DNA of 64,000 bases from Marinilactibacillus piezotolerans (GTDB taxonomy: Bacteria; Bacillota; Bacilli; Lactobacillales; Carnobacteriaceae_A), in contig NZ_FWDP01000002.1 of NCBI RefSeq assembly GCF_900169305.1, positions 186,001-250,000 on the forward strand, written 5' to 3'. Each line of letters opens with the position of its first letter. Position 1 is the stretch's first letter. The translations under genes were made by a program, and so were the position numbers. Below, piece by piece: positions 45,724 to 53,294 of the stretch. Under the pieces are notes generated by a model, which searched no databases, had not been told where the DNA came from, and saw only the letters and a list, made by a program, of their open reading frames with translations.

Positions 45724-46146
45724 TCAAAACTCATTTTCCACAAAGGTTCCCGCTAAAAGATCATGAATAGCTCGTTTATCATGACGAAATAATACCATCA
45801 GCCCGCTTATTACCGTAGTTACTCCAAAAGTCGCATAGCCTAATAAGACTCTGCCGATCACTTCGCGCATAATCATATCAGACAAGCTGAGATCCGTACC
45901 ATCTAGTTTTACGATTCTTATATTCATGATCTTTTTACCAATTACGTATCCATTCCAGTACACAGGAAGAAAAGTTAAATAAAATAGATAAGTTAGATTA
46001 AAGGCTAGTCCTTGTGTCCAATTGATTGATATCTCTCCAGTGCTCAGATAGATCATCATGCCGATCGGTAAAACGATGATGATTGAATCAACAATAGCTG
46101 CTAGTATTCGTATCCCGAAACCTGCTCTTTCTAGTTCAGAGCACAT
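45724..46146 (-). CDS. RDD-family membrane protein
   Basis: A 140-aa protein with RDD-type motifs: AGFGIRILAAIVDSIIIVLP (the R...D D pattern), NGYVIGKKIMNIRIVKLDGTDLS and a closing RHDKRAIHDLLAGT. There are about three to four membrane segments. RDD proteins are of uncertain role, some implicated in Na+ or Li+/H+ exchange. The gap 46147-46390 contains no gene I can support. Confidence 0.85.
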   Translation of the reverse strand: MCSELERAGFGIRILAAIVDSIIIVLPIGMMIYLSTGEISINWTQGLAFNLTYLFYLTFLPVYWNGYVIGKKIMNIRIVKLDGTDLSLSDMIMREVIGRVLLGYATFGVTTVISGLMVLFRHDKRAIHDLLAGTFVENEF

Positions 46147-46390
46147 AGAACTTCCCCCAATTTGAAATTTTATTTATACTATCTACCTTTGCTGAGAAAT
46201 ATTTTAAAGTATCATTTATGTATTATATAGAATACCCCTAGGTAAGTTTGTAGGTATGTAAAGTAGTTGTCGATAAAACACTTATACTACATAAAATCTC
46301 ATTTGCTACTTTTAATAGTATATTAAAAATTCAGAAAATCAAAGTCTTTTGTAACCGCTATTAATTCCTAATGCTGAATAGTATAAAAAT

Positions 46391-46417
46391 AAAGCAACCC
46401 TTTTACGAGGGTTGCTC
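46391..46417 (-). terminator. Terminator of the MBL-fold gene
   Basis: AGCAACCCT pairs perfectly with AGGGTTGCT over six bases, followed on the minus strand by TTATTTTTAT. Confidence 0.8.
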
Positions 46418-46420
46418 TGC

Positions 46421-47266
46421 TTACTGAACTACTTGAATTGAATTGCCATTACTCGAAACTTGTATATTTCCGTCTCTTGTCAGATAGATTGTTGTTCCTA
46501 ATTCTTCAAGAGCCGAAACAACTTCTTCTTCTTCTGTGTTTTTATCCGAGCTGGTGATGATTGCATATTCAGGATTGACTGTTTCAAAAAATGTCTCGCT
46601 GTTCGCTGCAAGTCTTCCGTGGTGAGGAACTTTAAGCAGCGTGTATTCTCCTTCTGTCTGATTCATTACTTCTTCAAGCCTGGCTTCTTCTGCATCTCCG
46701 GCAAACAAGAAATAATTCTCTCCATGTTCTACACTGACAACTAGTGAGTAGTCATTATCGCTTTCATATGCATCAGCTTCTGGTGGATAGACTGTAAAGC
46801 TGGCAGATTCAATTGAAAATTTCAATGTCTCTGTCAGAACTGTAGCGGCAAGTCCCGCTTCTTCCATAGCAGTAACGAATTCCAAGTAGTCTGTACTGTC
46901 GCTTTCGTAATCCGGCACCAATACATTCTGAACGTCCACTTCATTTAAGACCGTATCTGCACCTCCGACATGATCTTTGTCAAAATGTGTGATAATCAGA
47001 TAATCTATGGATGCTATTCCTTCTTCTTCTAAATACTCCACGATTTCTTCCCCATCTTCCTCTTCACCGGTATCAATGACGATAGTCTGATCCCCATTTG
47101 ATAACACCATACTATCTGCACTACCGATTTTGAAAAACGTGATGTCTAAACTTTCCAGAGTATTAGCTTGACTCTGCAAAGAACAACCGGCCAGCGCTAT
47201 TGAGACGACGAAAGCTGTCACCATTTTTATACCTTTATTAATGAATTTATTTTCTTTAAAAACTAT
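46421..47266 (-). CDS. Lipoprotein with ComEC/Rec2-type metallo-beta-lactamase fold
   Basis: The protein carries a lipobox (IALAGCS) and an MBL domain like the C-terminal part of ComEC: LDITFFKIGSADSMVL, VIDTGEEEDG, the metal motif ITHFDKDHVGGAD and VPHHGRLAANSE. Secreted members are probable extracellular nucleases or phosphodiesterases. The best ribosome site, AAGGAGG, stands seven bases before an ATA codon (47266), which would give a normal basic signal-peptide n-region (KENKFINKGIK). An ATG at 47224 lacks that region, and an ATG at 47317 has no ribosome site. I call the ATA as the likely start. Confidence 0.75.
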   Translation of the reverse strand: MVFKENKFINKGIKMVTAFVVSIALAGCSLQSQANTLESLDITFFKIGSADSMVLSNGDQTIVIDTGEEEDGEEIVEYLEEEGIASIDYLIITHFDKDHVGGADTVLNEVDVQNVLVPDYESDSTDYLEFVTAMEEAGLAATVLTETLKFSIESASFTVYPPEADAYESDNDYSLVVSVEHGENYFLFAGDAEEARLEEVMNQTEGEYTLLKVPHHGRLAANSETFFETVNPEYAIITSSDKNTEEEEVVSALEELGTTIYLTRDGNIQVSSNGNSIQVVQ

Positions 47267-47600
47267 TTTAGTTCCTCCTTCTAAATTATTTATATCTGTC
47301 TTACAAGTAAATGACATAAAACAACTAAAGAAATTTCTCCCATCAGATTAGGCTTTTTTAGTTCCCTGCTAAATGATTGCAGTTTGATACTTGGATTAAA
47401 TGCAGGAATAACAACATAAGGTTACATACTCCCTACCTTCTTAGGAATCTTTGAGTGCATCTCTTTTAACTGTTTAGAAATTGTGTATGTCTTCTATACT
47501 CTTATTATACTCATATAGAAGAATTCATTCTCCGTAAAACTGATTGAATTCTGTGGTAATTATGTGGTAAAGAATATTTTTAGAAATAACTCCACAAAAA

Positions 47601-47641
47601 AGCACACGATGCCTGTAGTGAATTCAAAGATATCGTGTGCT
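47601..47641. repeat. Terminator-like inverted repeat before IS150
   Basis: AGCACACGAT and ATCGTGTGCT pair perfectly over a 21-base loop, preceded by an A-run. It lies in a 360-bp stretch (47318-47678) that otherwise shows no gene and borders the insertion sequence. Confidence 0.5.
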
Positions 47642-47730
47642 AAGGTTTACTTATTAAATTGGTATTACGTCAATATATTGGACACGATTTAAGAGAATTT
47701 CTTAATGAAACATGGACCTGTTTTGAGGCC

Positions 47731-47795
47731 TCAAGGTTTCAGTAAACGTTCTAACCGCTGACGCTTTTTAGAACATTTACCGAAACCTTGAGGAT
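47731..47795. repeat. Long imperfect hairpin inside the IS150 end
   Basis: CCTCAAGGTTTC.GTAAACGTTCTAA pairs with TTAGAAC.TTTAC.GAAACCTTGAGG: about 26-bp arms around a 13-base loop downstream of orfB. It may block transcription entering or leaving the element. Confidence 0.65.
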
Positions 47796-47838
47796 AGCTA
47801 AAGACTTTCTATTTAACCGTCCTATGGTTCCGTCTAAC

Positions 47839-48753
47839 TTAAATGACTGCTTGATCTAAGTATGCTTGCTCAATGGCCAGGGACGTTCGGTTCCCAAGTG
47901 CCGAGTGGATTCTCTTCCGATTGTAGAAGGCTTCAATGTATTGAAATAATTCTCTATAAGCCGTATCGAAATCAGGATAATTCTTTTGGTAAACTTCTTC
48001 CTTTTTTACGATAGAATGAAAGGATTCGATTACGGCATTATTGTGAGGACTCCCTTTCCGACTGAAACTATGACGAATCTCTTGTTTTTCTAGCGAAGAT
48101 TCATACGCTTCGCTTGTGTACTGTGAACCAAGGTCAGAATGGAGAATGAGGCCTTCGGCCGCACCGTATCGTTGGGTTGCCTTGGTTAAAGTATCTAAGA
48201 CCAGATCCACGGTCATCTGTCGGCTAAATGACCAAATCGCTTTCCGTGAATATAAATCAAGGATCGTGGAGAGGTAACTCCATTCATCTTTCCCTGTCCA
48301 AATGTAGGTGATATCCGTTACCCATATTTGGTTCAATCCAGTGGTAGAAAAATCTTGATTTAATAAGTTTACCCGATCGTCCGGCACAGGATCAACGGAC
48401 CTATGGGGCCGCCATTTCTTTTGTGTAATGGAACGAATGTCCTGTTTATGCATCAGTTTTTGAACACGTTTGAGACTACAGTCTTCGTTTTCATGAGTAA
48501 CCAAGATTGCATGAATTTTCGGGGCACCATACACACGCCCACTTGATTCCCATATGCGTTCAATTTTTTTGAGAATACGCCGATTTTCACGATCTCTATG
48601 CGATTCCTCGCGATTAATACGTTCATAAAAACTTGAGCGTGGAATCTCAAACAATTCCAATGTTCGCTTTAAATTGATGTCGTCTTTGATTGCGTTGAGT
48701 TCGAAAATAAAGTCATCGCGGTCTATTTTTGAGTGAACATGGCTAAGACCTTT
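47839..48753 (-). CDS. IS150-type transposase OrfB (DDE integrase), expressed by -1 frameshift
   Basis: The frame stays open from the slippery A AAA AAG (48756-48750) in orfA, giving ...GLSHVHSKIDRDDFIFEL... before the integrase proper (ELFEIPRSSFYERINREE). It has the rve/DDE core: IWVTDITYIW (first Asp), LILHSDLGSQYTS (second Asp) and SRKGSPHNNAVIESFHSIVKKE (Glu). OrfAB is the active transposase. A stand-alone start at TTG 48660 is possible but has no good ribosome site. The catalytic triad is intact. Confidence 0.9.
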   Translation of the reverse strand, partial: KGLSHVHSKIDRDDFIFELNAIKDDINLKRTLELFEIPRSSFYERINREESHRDRENRRILKKIERIWESSGRVYGAPKIHAILVTHENEDCSLKRVQKLMHKQDIRSITQKKWRPHRSVDPVPDDRVNLLNQDFSTTGLNQIWVTDITYIWTGKDEWSYLSTILDLYSRKAIWSFSRQMTVDLVLDTLTKATQRYGAAEGLILHSDLGSQYTSEAYESSLEKQEIRHSFSRKGSPHNNAVIESFHSIVKKEEVYQKNYPDFDTAYRELFQYIEAFYNRKRIHSALGNRTSLAIEQAYLDQAVI

Positions 48754-48983
48754 TTTAGGATATCATTGTCTGTCTTAAGACGGGCATTCTCTGCTTTGAT
48801 TTTTTCGATATCTGCTTCAGAATATCCGGTTTTTTCATCCGTGGAATATTTTTTGATCCACCGATAAATGGTTTGTTCTGCTATGCCATGTTCCTCACTT
48901 AAATTCTTTACTGAATGACCATTTTCGTACAAACTGACTAGCGTTTTCTTATAGTCGACATCATAGGTTCTTCGGTTTGACAT
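48723..48983 (-). CDS. IS150-type OrfA, helix-turn-helix protein
   Basis: The 86-aa protein has an HTH_Tnp domain (YKKTLVSLYENGHSVKNLSEEHGIAEQTIYRWIKKY in outline) followed by a leucine-zipper segment (IEKIKAENARLKTDNDILKKVLAMF). It binds the terminal repeats and contributes the N-terminus of the OrfAB fusion. The A6G slip site lies at codons for LKKV near its end. Confidence 0.9.
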   Translation of the reverse strand: MSNRRTYDVDYKKTLVSLYENGHSVKNLSEEHGIAEQTIYRWIKKYSTDEKTGYSEADIEKIKAENARLKTDNDILKKVLAMFTQK

Positions 48984-49078
48984 CGATAGACACTCCTTTT
49001 CGATAGTTTATATTCTATCAAAACGTGTCCAGGATTTCATACTAACATCATCTATCAGTCATTTTTCTACTGATAGAT

Positions 49079-49576
49079 TTAATATAAGATTTCAAATATC
49101 CCGTGACTAGTAGAAATGAATGTTCCCTCGATTTCTAAGTCACGACCATAGGATTCATAATCAATATAGTTCTGTAAGTTAGCAGGAACTTCTCCTAAAG
49201 CTCCTGTTTCTTCAATATAGTAGCGTGCGACATCTGCCATATCATCACAATCTGAATAACAAATAATATCTTCTTGATGTTCATGGAGTTCTTCAATGCT
49301 TCCAAAATGAGATTGTAGATTGGATAGTTCTGCAAGTATTTAATCTGGTAATCCCTCAGCGATCGTCCACAGGCGATTTAATTCGCCAATAGACGTGTGT
49401 TCGTCAACCTCAAAGGGTAATTCATAATCGTGAATAGCATATTCTTCGTATTCATCATTTAACCCAATACGTTCCTTTACTTCCTCAAAATCAATAGGGA
49501 GTTTAAACCATGCCCCTACTAATTCTCCCTCATTATATTTTCCTAAATTGGCAATGTAAACTTGCATATCATCCAT
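49079..49576 (-). pseudogene. ardA: Antirestriction protein ArdA (orf18 type) with internal stop
   Basis: The frame begins MDDMQVYIANLGKYNEGELVG at 49576 and runs in one frame to TAA at 49079 (...GTFISTSHGIFEILY), about 165 aa, as in Tn916 Orf18. It is interrupted by TAA at 49342-49340 (…EGLPD*ILAELSNL…), a probable single-base change from GAA. Downstream codons remain fully open and conserved. ArdA mimics B-form DNA and blocks type I restriction enzymes, protecting an element on entry. Loss is tolerable in an element that no longer transfers. Confidence 0.85.
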
Positions 49577-49670
49577 AAAATTCACATCCTTTCTTTAAAA
49601 TTTGCATAAAAAAAGCACTAGATTAATTTATCTAATGCTTTTTTATTTAACAATACGAATGTTTTTACTA

Positions 49671-50771
49671 TTATTCTTTTTCGATTTCATTAACTATTGC
49701 ATTGAATGCAAAAGTATCCTGTATTAAATTTCTAATCTGTCTAACATTTGAACAATATATAAAACTATCAAAAAGTCTTTCTCTAACATCAGGAGATAGG
49801 GTCATCTCATATTTTTTTGAAGATTCAACAAGGATTTTTTGACCGATTTTATTTTTTTCTTCACTAGTTAACTCTTTAAAATGTATAATTTTATCGAATC
49901 TATAAAATATAGGACTTCCTAGGTTTTCTTCAATCTCTTCAAGACTTAGGTAATTCGATGTACAGATTATTATTGATTTTTTTAACTCCAAATAATAGTT
50001 TTGATCCTCGTAAATTCCTTCATCAAATAGTTGATAAAAAGCACTATGAAATGAAGGATGGGCTTTATCAAATTCGTCTAGTAATAATACATTTGATTCT
50101 CTATCTAATAAATCTTTAGCAAAACTCTTTTCATAATGTGCACCACCAAAAAGATAATTAGCAAACTGACTATTTTGATACATAGAAAATTGTTTTCTAA
50201 ATAATGGTTCTCCAATAATCTCTGAAATGAATTTTGCAGTTTCGGTCTTACCGATTCCAGACATTCCATATAATAGTATAACTATTGGTTTTTTACGATT
50301 AGATAAGGTAACAGGAAACAATGCTTGTAGTAATTTCTCTTTTGCACTTTTTTGACCAATAATTCTGTCATCATATTTTGAATTGATTTTTTTTAAATTA
50401 TCTATATCCAAACTAATATATTCTTGATTATACACTTCTGTTTCTGGAAATAACCTCTTAATTTGATCACTAATTTGTAATGGGGGATTATGCAGATATA
50501 ATCTATCATAATCAAATTTACTTAAAAAGTTATTAAAGTTAATGATCACATGTTCTCTAACGCCAGCGTATTCATCTGAACCTACAACTATATTTTCGAC
50601 CCTAATCTTTTCTGGTTCACTCTTTGGTTGGGGTTGATCAGATATCTGAATAATCATATTTTTTGAATCTCTGTCATTCTCATATACTAATTCAGTTAGT
50701 GTTTTATATTGAGCTGGAATTGATTTATTAAATTCTACTCTTGAACCATAAAATATCACTATATCACTCAC
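49671..50771 (-). CDS. AAA+ ATPase of ClpB/HslU type, partner of the DUF6414-like protein
   Basis: From GTG 50771 (AGGTGG eight bases upstream) the product is about 366 aa. Residues about 1-110 are unique. The AAA+ module has IIGQKSAKEKLLQALFP, Walker A YGMSGIGKTET, Walker B VLLLDEFDKAH and sensor 1 IIICTSN, then an all-helical lid (KKYEMTLSPDVRERLF...NVRQIRNLI). No protease, nuclease or membrane segment is visible. It overlaps the end of the upstream gene by 8 bp. The pair is AT-rich cargo between orf19 and ardA. A defence role is inferred from location and pairing only. Confidence 0.8.
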   Translation of the reverse strand: MSDIVIFYGSRVEFNKSIPAQYKTLTELVYENDRDSKNMIIQISDQPQPKSEPEKIRVENIVVGSDEYAGVREHVIINFNNFLSKFDYDRLYLHNPPLQISDQIKRLFPETEVYNQEYISLDIDNLKKINSKYDDRIIGQKSAKEKLLQALFPVTLSNRKKPIVILLYGMSGIGKTETAKFISEIIGEPLFRKQFSMYQNSQFANYLFGGAHYEKSFAKDLLDRESNVLLLDEFDKAHPSFHSAFYQLFDEGIYEDQNYYLELKKSIIICTSNYLSLEEIEENLGSPIFYRFDKIIHFKELTSEEKNKIGQKILVESSKKYEMTLSPDVRERLFDSFIYCSNVRQIRNLIQDTFAFNAIVNEIEKE

Positions 50772-51528
50772 TAATAACACCACCTAACACTACATCGTAT
50801 ACATCTAGTAAATCATTTTTATCTTCATTTTTTTCCCCAGTAACTATTTCAGTAACGTCTATTTCACTTTTTTTCTTTTCGAATTTAAACTCATTTTCCA
50901 TTGATAGTTGATTCATGGTGCAAGTTCCTACTTTAATTCCATAGTAAGTAAGATTCATTTTTGATAAGTCTGCTAATGTATAACTATTTTTAAAAGCGTT
51001 AATATTAAATCTTAAAACTGTTTTAGGAACAGGTTCGCTTCCTAAAAGCATTTGATAATATCCTCTATCTCCAAGTATAGCTTTATTAAGTTCAGTTAAA
51101 TCAATGGGTATTTCTTCTTTAGGTACCACATTTAAATATGAACTATACATTTTATAGATGGTTATGGATTCTTCTGGAGCATATATCTCTTCAGATTTAA
51201 AGATATGAATGTTTTTATCCTCTACAGCTAGTGACAGATAATCAGTTAATAAAGTGTTTGATATTGTTGATTCCATTATTTTAGCCATTTTAGAATCATA
51301 ACCTGTATTAACACTACCTGAAATAGTTGCCTTAAAAGTAGAAAAAAGATTGAATCCAGTTTTTGCTTGAGCATCTATTTCCGCTACAAGCTTAGCTAAC
51401 CTTTCTTTATTTTCATTTGTTGACCAATCAATTTTTCCACCATTTTTAATGGTTACAAAATCATTAGCAGCTACTTCATCAAAGTAAATTATTTTTAAAA
51501 ACTTTGAGTTTTTTGATTTTTTAGTCAT
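50764..51528 (-). CDS. DUF6414-like protein of a two-gene cargo unit
   Basis: The 254-aa protein begins FLKIIYFDEVAANDFVTIKNGG, a pattern I associate with the DUF6414 family, whose function is unknown. The middle (about 60-110) contains FNLFSTFKATISGSVNTG, a small-residue-rich stretch that could associate with membrane, followed by a beta-rich region ending with KVGTCTMNQL. The acidic C-terminus precedes the overlapping AAA+ gene. AGGAGG lies before the ATG. Stoichiometric pairing with the ATPase suggests a substrate adaptor or effector controlled by it. Confidence 0.7.
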   Translation of the reverse strand: MTKKSKNSKFLKIIYFDEVAANDFVTIKNGGKIDWSTNENKERLAKLVAEIDAQAKTGFNLFSTFKATISGSVNTGYDSKMAKIMESTISNTLLTDYLSLAVEDKNIHIFKSEEIYAPEESITIYKMYSSYLNVVPKEEIPIDLTELNKAILGDRGYYQMLLGSEPVPKTVLRFNINAFKNSYTLADLSKMNLTYYGIKVGTCTMNQLSMENEFKFEKKKSEIDVTEIVTGEKNEDKNDLLDVYDVVLGGVISE

Positions 51529-51582
51529 TCATCAATCCTCCTATGTTTTAATTAGATATATTATATCATTATTATAGAAGTA

Positions 51583-51804
51583 TCATGAGCCAATAATTCT
51601 ATTGAATAGCTCCAATAAAATATCTTTCACACCCGCTGCATTAAAAACTAAGCCTACTGCAATAATGGCAATGATGAGAAAGCTAATCAACTTACTAAAC
51701 TCACGCTTAAAGCCAAGATACAAGCCAATCACAACGATAGCCAAGAGTACCAGCGATTGAGCATTTGATAGAAACCAGTTATAAAGATTTTGTCCAAAAT
51801 TCAT
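51583..51804 (-). CDS. Tn916 Orf19-like small membrane protein
   Basis: The 73-aa protein, MNFGQNLYNWFLSNAQSLVL..., has two hydrophobic segments (about 15-30 and 40-57) and matches the small conjugative-element protein that lies between orf20 and orf18 in Tn916. Its exact role in transfer is unknown. It sits directly after orf20, and its own downstream neighbour has been replaced by the AAA+/DUF6414-like cargo. Confidence 0.88.
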   Translation of the reverse strand: MNFGQNLYNWFLSNAQSLVLLAIVVIGLYLGFKREFSKLISFLIIAIIAVGLVFNAAGVKDILLELFNRIIGS

Positions 51805-51852
51805 AAAAATTCTCCTTTCTTTTTTTACAATTGTTTAATTTACAGAAACGTA

Positions 51853-53088
51853 CTAAGTGATTATTTCCTTATCGGTTACTAACTGTTGTCTTAAAATCTT
51901 CTTATGTCGTTCCGTTAGTTTGGCATTATCCAAAACATCCTTGATAATCTGCGTTTGATTAATTTCATCTAATTTCATGGCTACCTTTAAAGTAGGTGCG
52001 ACTTGATGGGACAACCAGTTCAACGTCCGTTGAAAAGAATATGGTTCTGGTTTTGTCGTTAATTTTAATTGTTCACGGTTGCTTCCAATAAACCAAGCCC
52101 ATTCTTCATTGAGTTTCCAATCAGAACGGGGCTTTGTACTGTCTTTATCTACAAAACGGATATAGCGATTGATAATTTTAAAAGCAGTACGCTCCGGATT
52201 GTCATAGACTAATAAATCATGTACTGCATAATAGGCACGCTCATTTTTTAAACGAATTTCAAAACGATTTTTTACGTCTGCATCTTCAATAGGAATATTG
52301 TTTTTCTTGAACTGTTCATAGTCTTTTTCATAGATACAAAAATAGACTTCGTTTTGGAGCGAACCGATATAGAGTGTGTTTCCCATACATTCTTTTTCAT
52401 TTTTGCGTATCAATTCACCGCTACAATAGCTTTTAAAACTACGGAAAACTGAAATACATTCTTCCTGTCTACATTTTTCTGTGAGGTTAGGAATATTTAA
52501 AATCCCAGTTTTATCATTAATAGCAAGGTCAAGTCGTTTCATCACGCCACCAGCCACTAAGGCGTCCATAAAAAACTCATCCCAGCTTCTTTGCTGTGCC
52601 AAAAGATAACTTTCAAATTGACGACAACCACGACCTTTTAATTCAACCAGTACTCCTTTATCTATCTCATGGGAGCATAGAATAAATATATCACCTAAAA
52701 CATAATGTTCTGTATAAGAGTAGAATCCATAATCCTCATGAAGCATATAGGAAATTTTCAACCTCAAAATATCCTCAATCACGTGTTTGACATCTGTTGT
52801 AGGAAATCGAATCCTCACATAATCAAAGAGCATTTCAAGGGGAGCGTCTGGATTGAATCGTTCCAGTGTTTGCCAAAGTGATTCTTGTAGTTCATCTGAT
52901 GGCTTTACTTTGCCTGTTTCAATGTCGCTAAGATATTGTCTTGTAATGCCTGTTGCAATTGCCATACGATTTTGTGAAAGCCCATAAGCAAGACGTTTTT
53001 CTTTTAATTCCTGTACCCAAGTCTTTTCACTCAGCTTAATCTCTCCAATCAAAAAAGCGTATGTCAACTGTTGAAGCTCATTTGACAT
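51853..53088 (-). CDS. Tn916 Orf20-type relaxase/rolling-circle initiator (MobT)
   Basis: The 411-aa protein has an N-terminal Cro-like HTH (LKEKRLAYGLSQNRMAIATGITRQYLSDIETGKVK in outline) and a Rep_trans catalytic domain (about 90-400, FDYVRIRFPTTDV, LVELKGRGCRQFESYL, RFEIRLKNERAYYAVHDLL). Orf20 nicks the adjacent oriT to start conjugation and intracellular replication. It is uninterrupted. The start is unclear: ATG 53088 lies within an 11-bp perfect stem (GCGTATGTCAA / TTGACATACGC, 53057-53092), and an internal TTG around 53043 is an alternative. Confidence 0.93.
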   Translation of the reverse strand: MSNELQQLTYAFLIGEIKLSEKTWVQELKEKRLAYGLSQNRMAIATGITRQYLSDIETGKVKPSDELQESLWQTLERFNPDAPLEMLFDYVRIRFPTTDVKHVIEDILRLKISYMLHEDYGFYSYTEHYVLGDIFILCSHEIDKGVLVELKGRGCRQFESYLLAQQRSWDEFFMDALVAGGVMKRLDLAINDKTGILNIPNLTEKCRQEECISVFRSFKSYCSGELIRKNEKECMGNTLYIGSLQNEVYFCIYEKDYEQFKKNNIPIEDADVKNRFEIRLKNERAYYAVHDLLVYDNPERTAFKIINRYIRFVDKDSTKPRSDWKLNEEWAWFIGSNREQLKLTTKPEPYSFQRTLNWLSHQVAPTLKVAMKLDEINQTQIIKDVLDNAKLTERHKKILRQQLVTDKEIIT

Positions 53089-53154
53089 ACGCCCAAATTT
53101 TCTAAATCCCTTATAACCAAAGGGTTTTCTACTATTTTTTGTCTGTTTCTTGTT

Positions 53155-53280
53155 GTTTTGTACCCCCCTGTTAGATACGGGGGGTTAAGTGCTGGCGTGG
53201 CTATCGCCACACCAGCCAGCAAGATCAGTCCACACCTGCGACTTACGCTTCGCACGTTGCCTACGTGGACTGTCTGCTGT
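53155..53280. other. oriT: Tn916-type origin of transfer (oriT)
   Basis: Between orf20 and the SEFIR gene lie three stacked stems: TACCCCCC/GGGGGGT around TGTTAGATAC (53160-53186), GCTGGCGTGGC/GCCACACCAGC (about 53192-53220), and CAGTCCAC/GTGGACTG with inner TGCGA/TCGCA (about 53226-53274). In Tn916 the oriT lies between orf20 and orf21 and contains the same C-run/G-run element. It is much more GC-rich than its surroundings. Confidence 0.8.
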
Positions 53281-53294
53281 TATCAATATTCCTA

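Larger units (their letters stand above)
47679..49031 (-). mobile_element. IS3-family (IS150 group) insertion sequence
   Basis: The element is 1353 bp with terminal inverted repeats TGGACACGATTTAAGAGAAT (47679-47698) and the complement of TGGACACGTTTTGATAGAAT (49012-49031), 17 of 20 positions matching. It encodes orfA and orfB joined by a -1 frameshift site. The flanking triplets (TAT left, GGA right) do not match, so no target duplication remains. It abuts the broken ardA of the ICE on the right and chromosomal sequence on the left. Confidence 0.9.
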
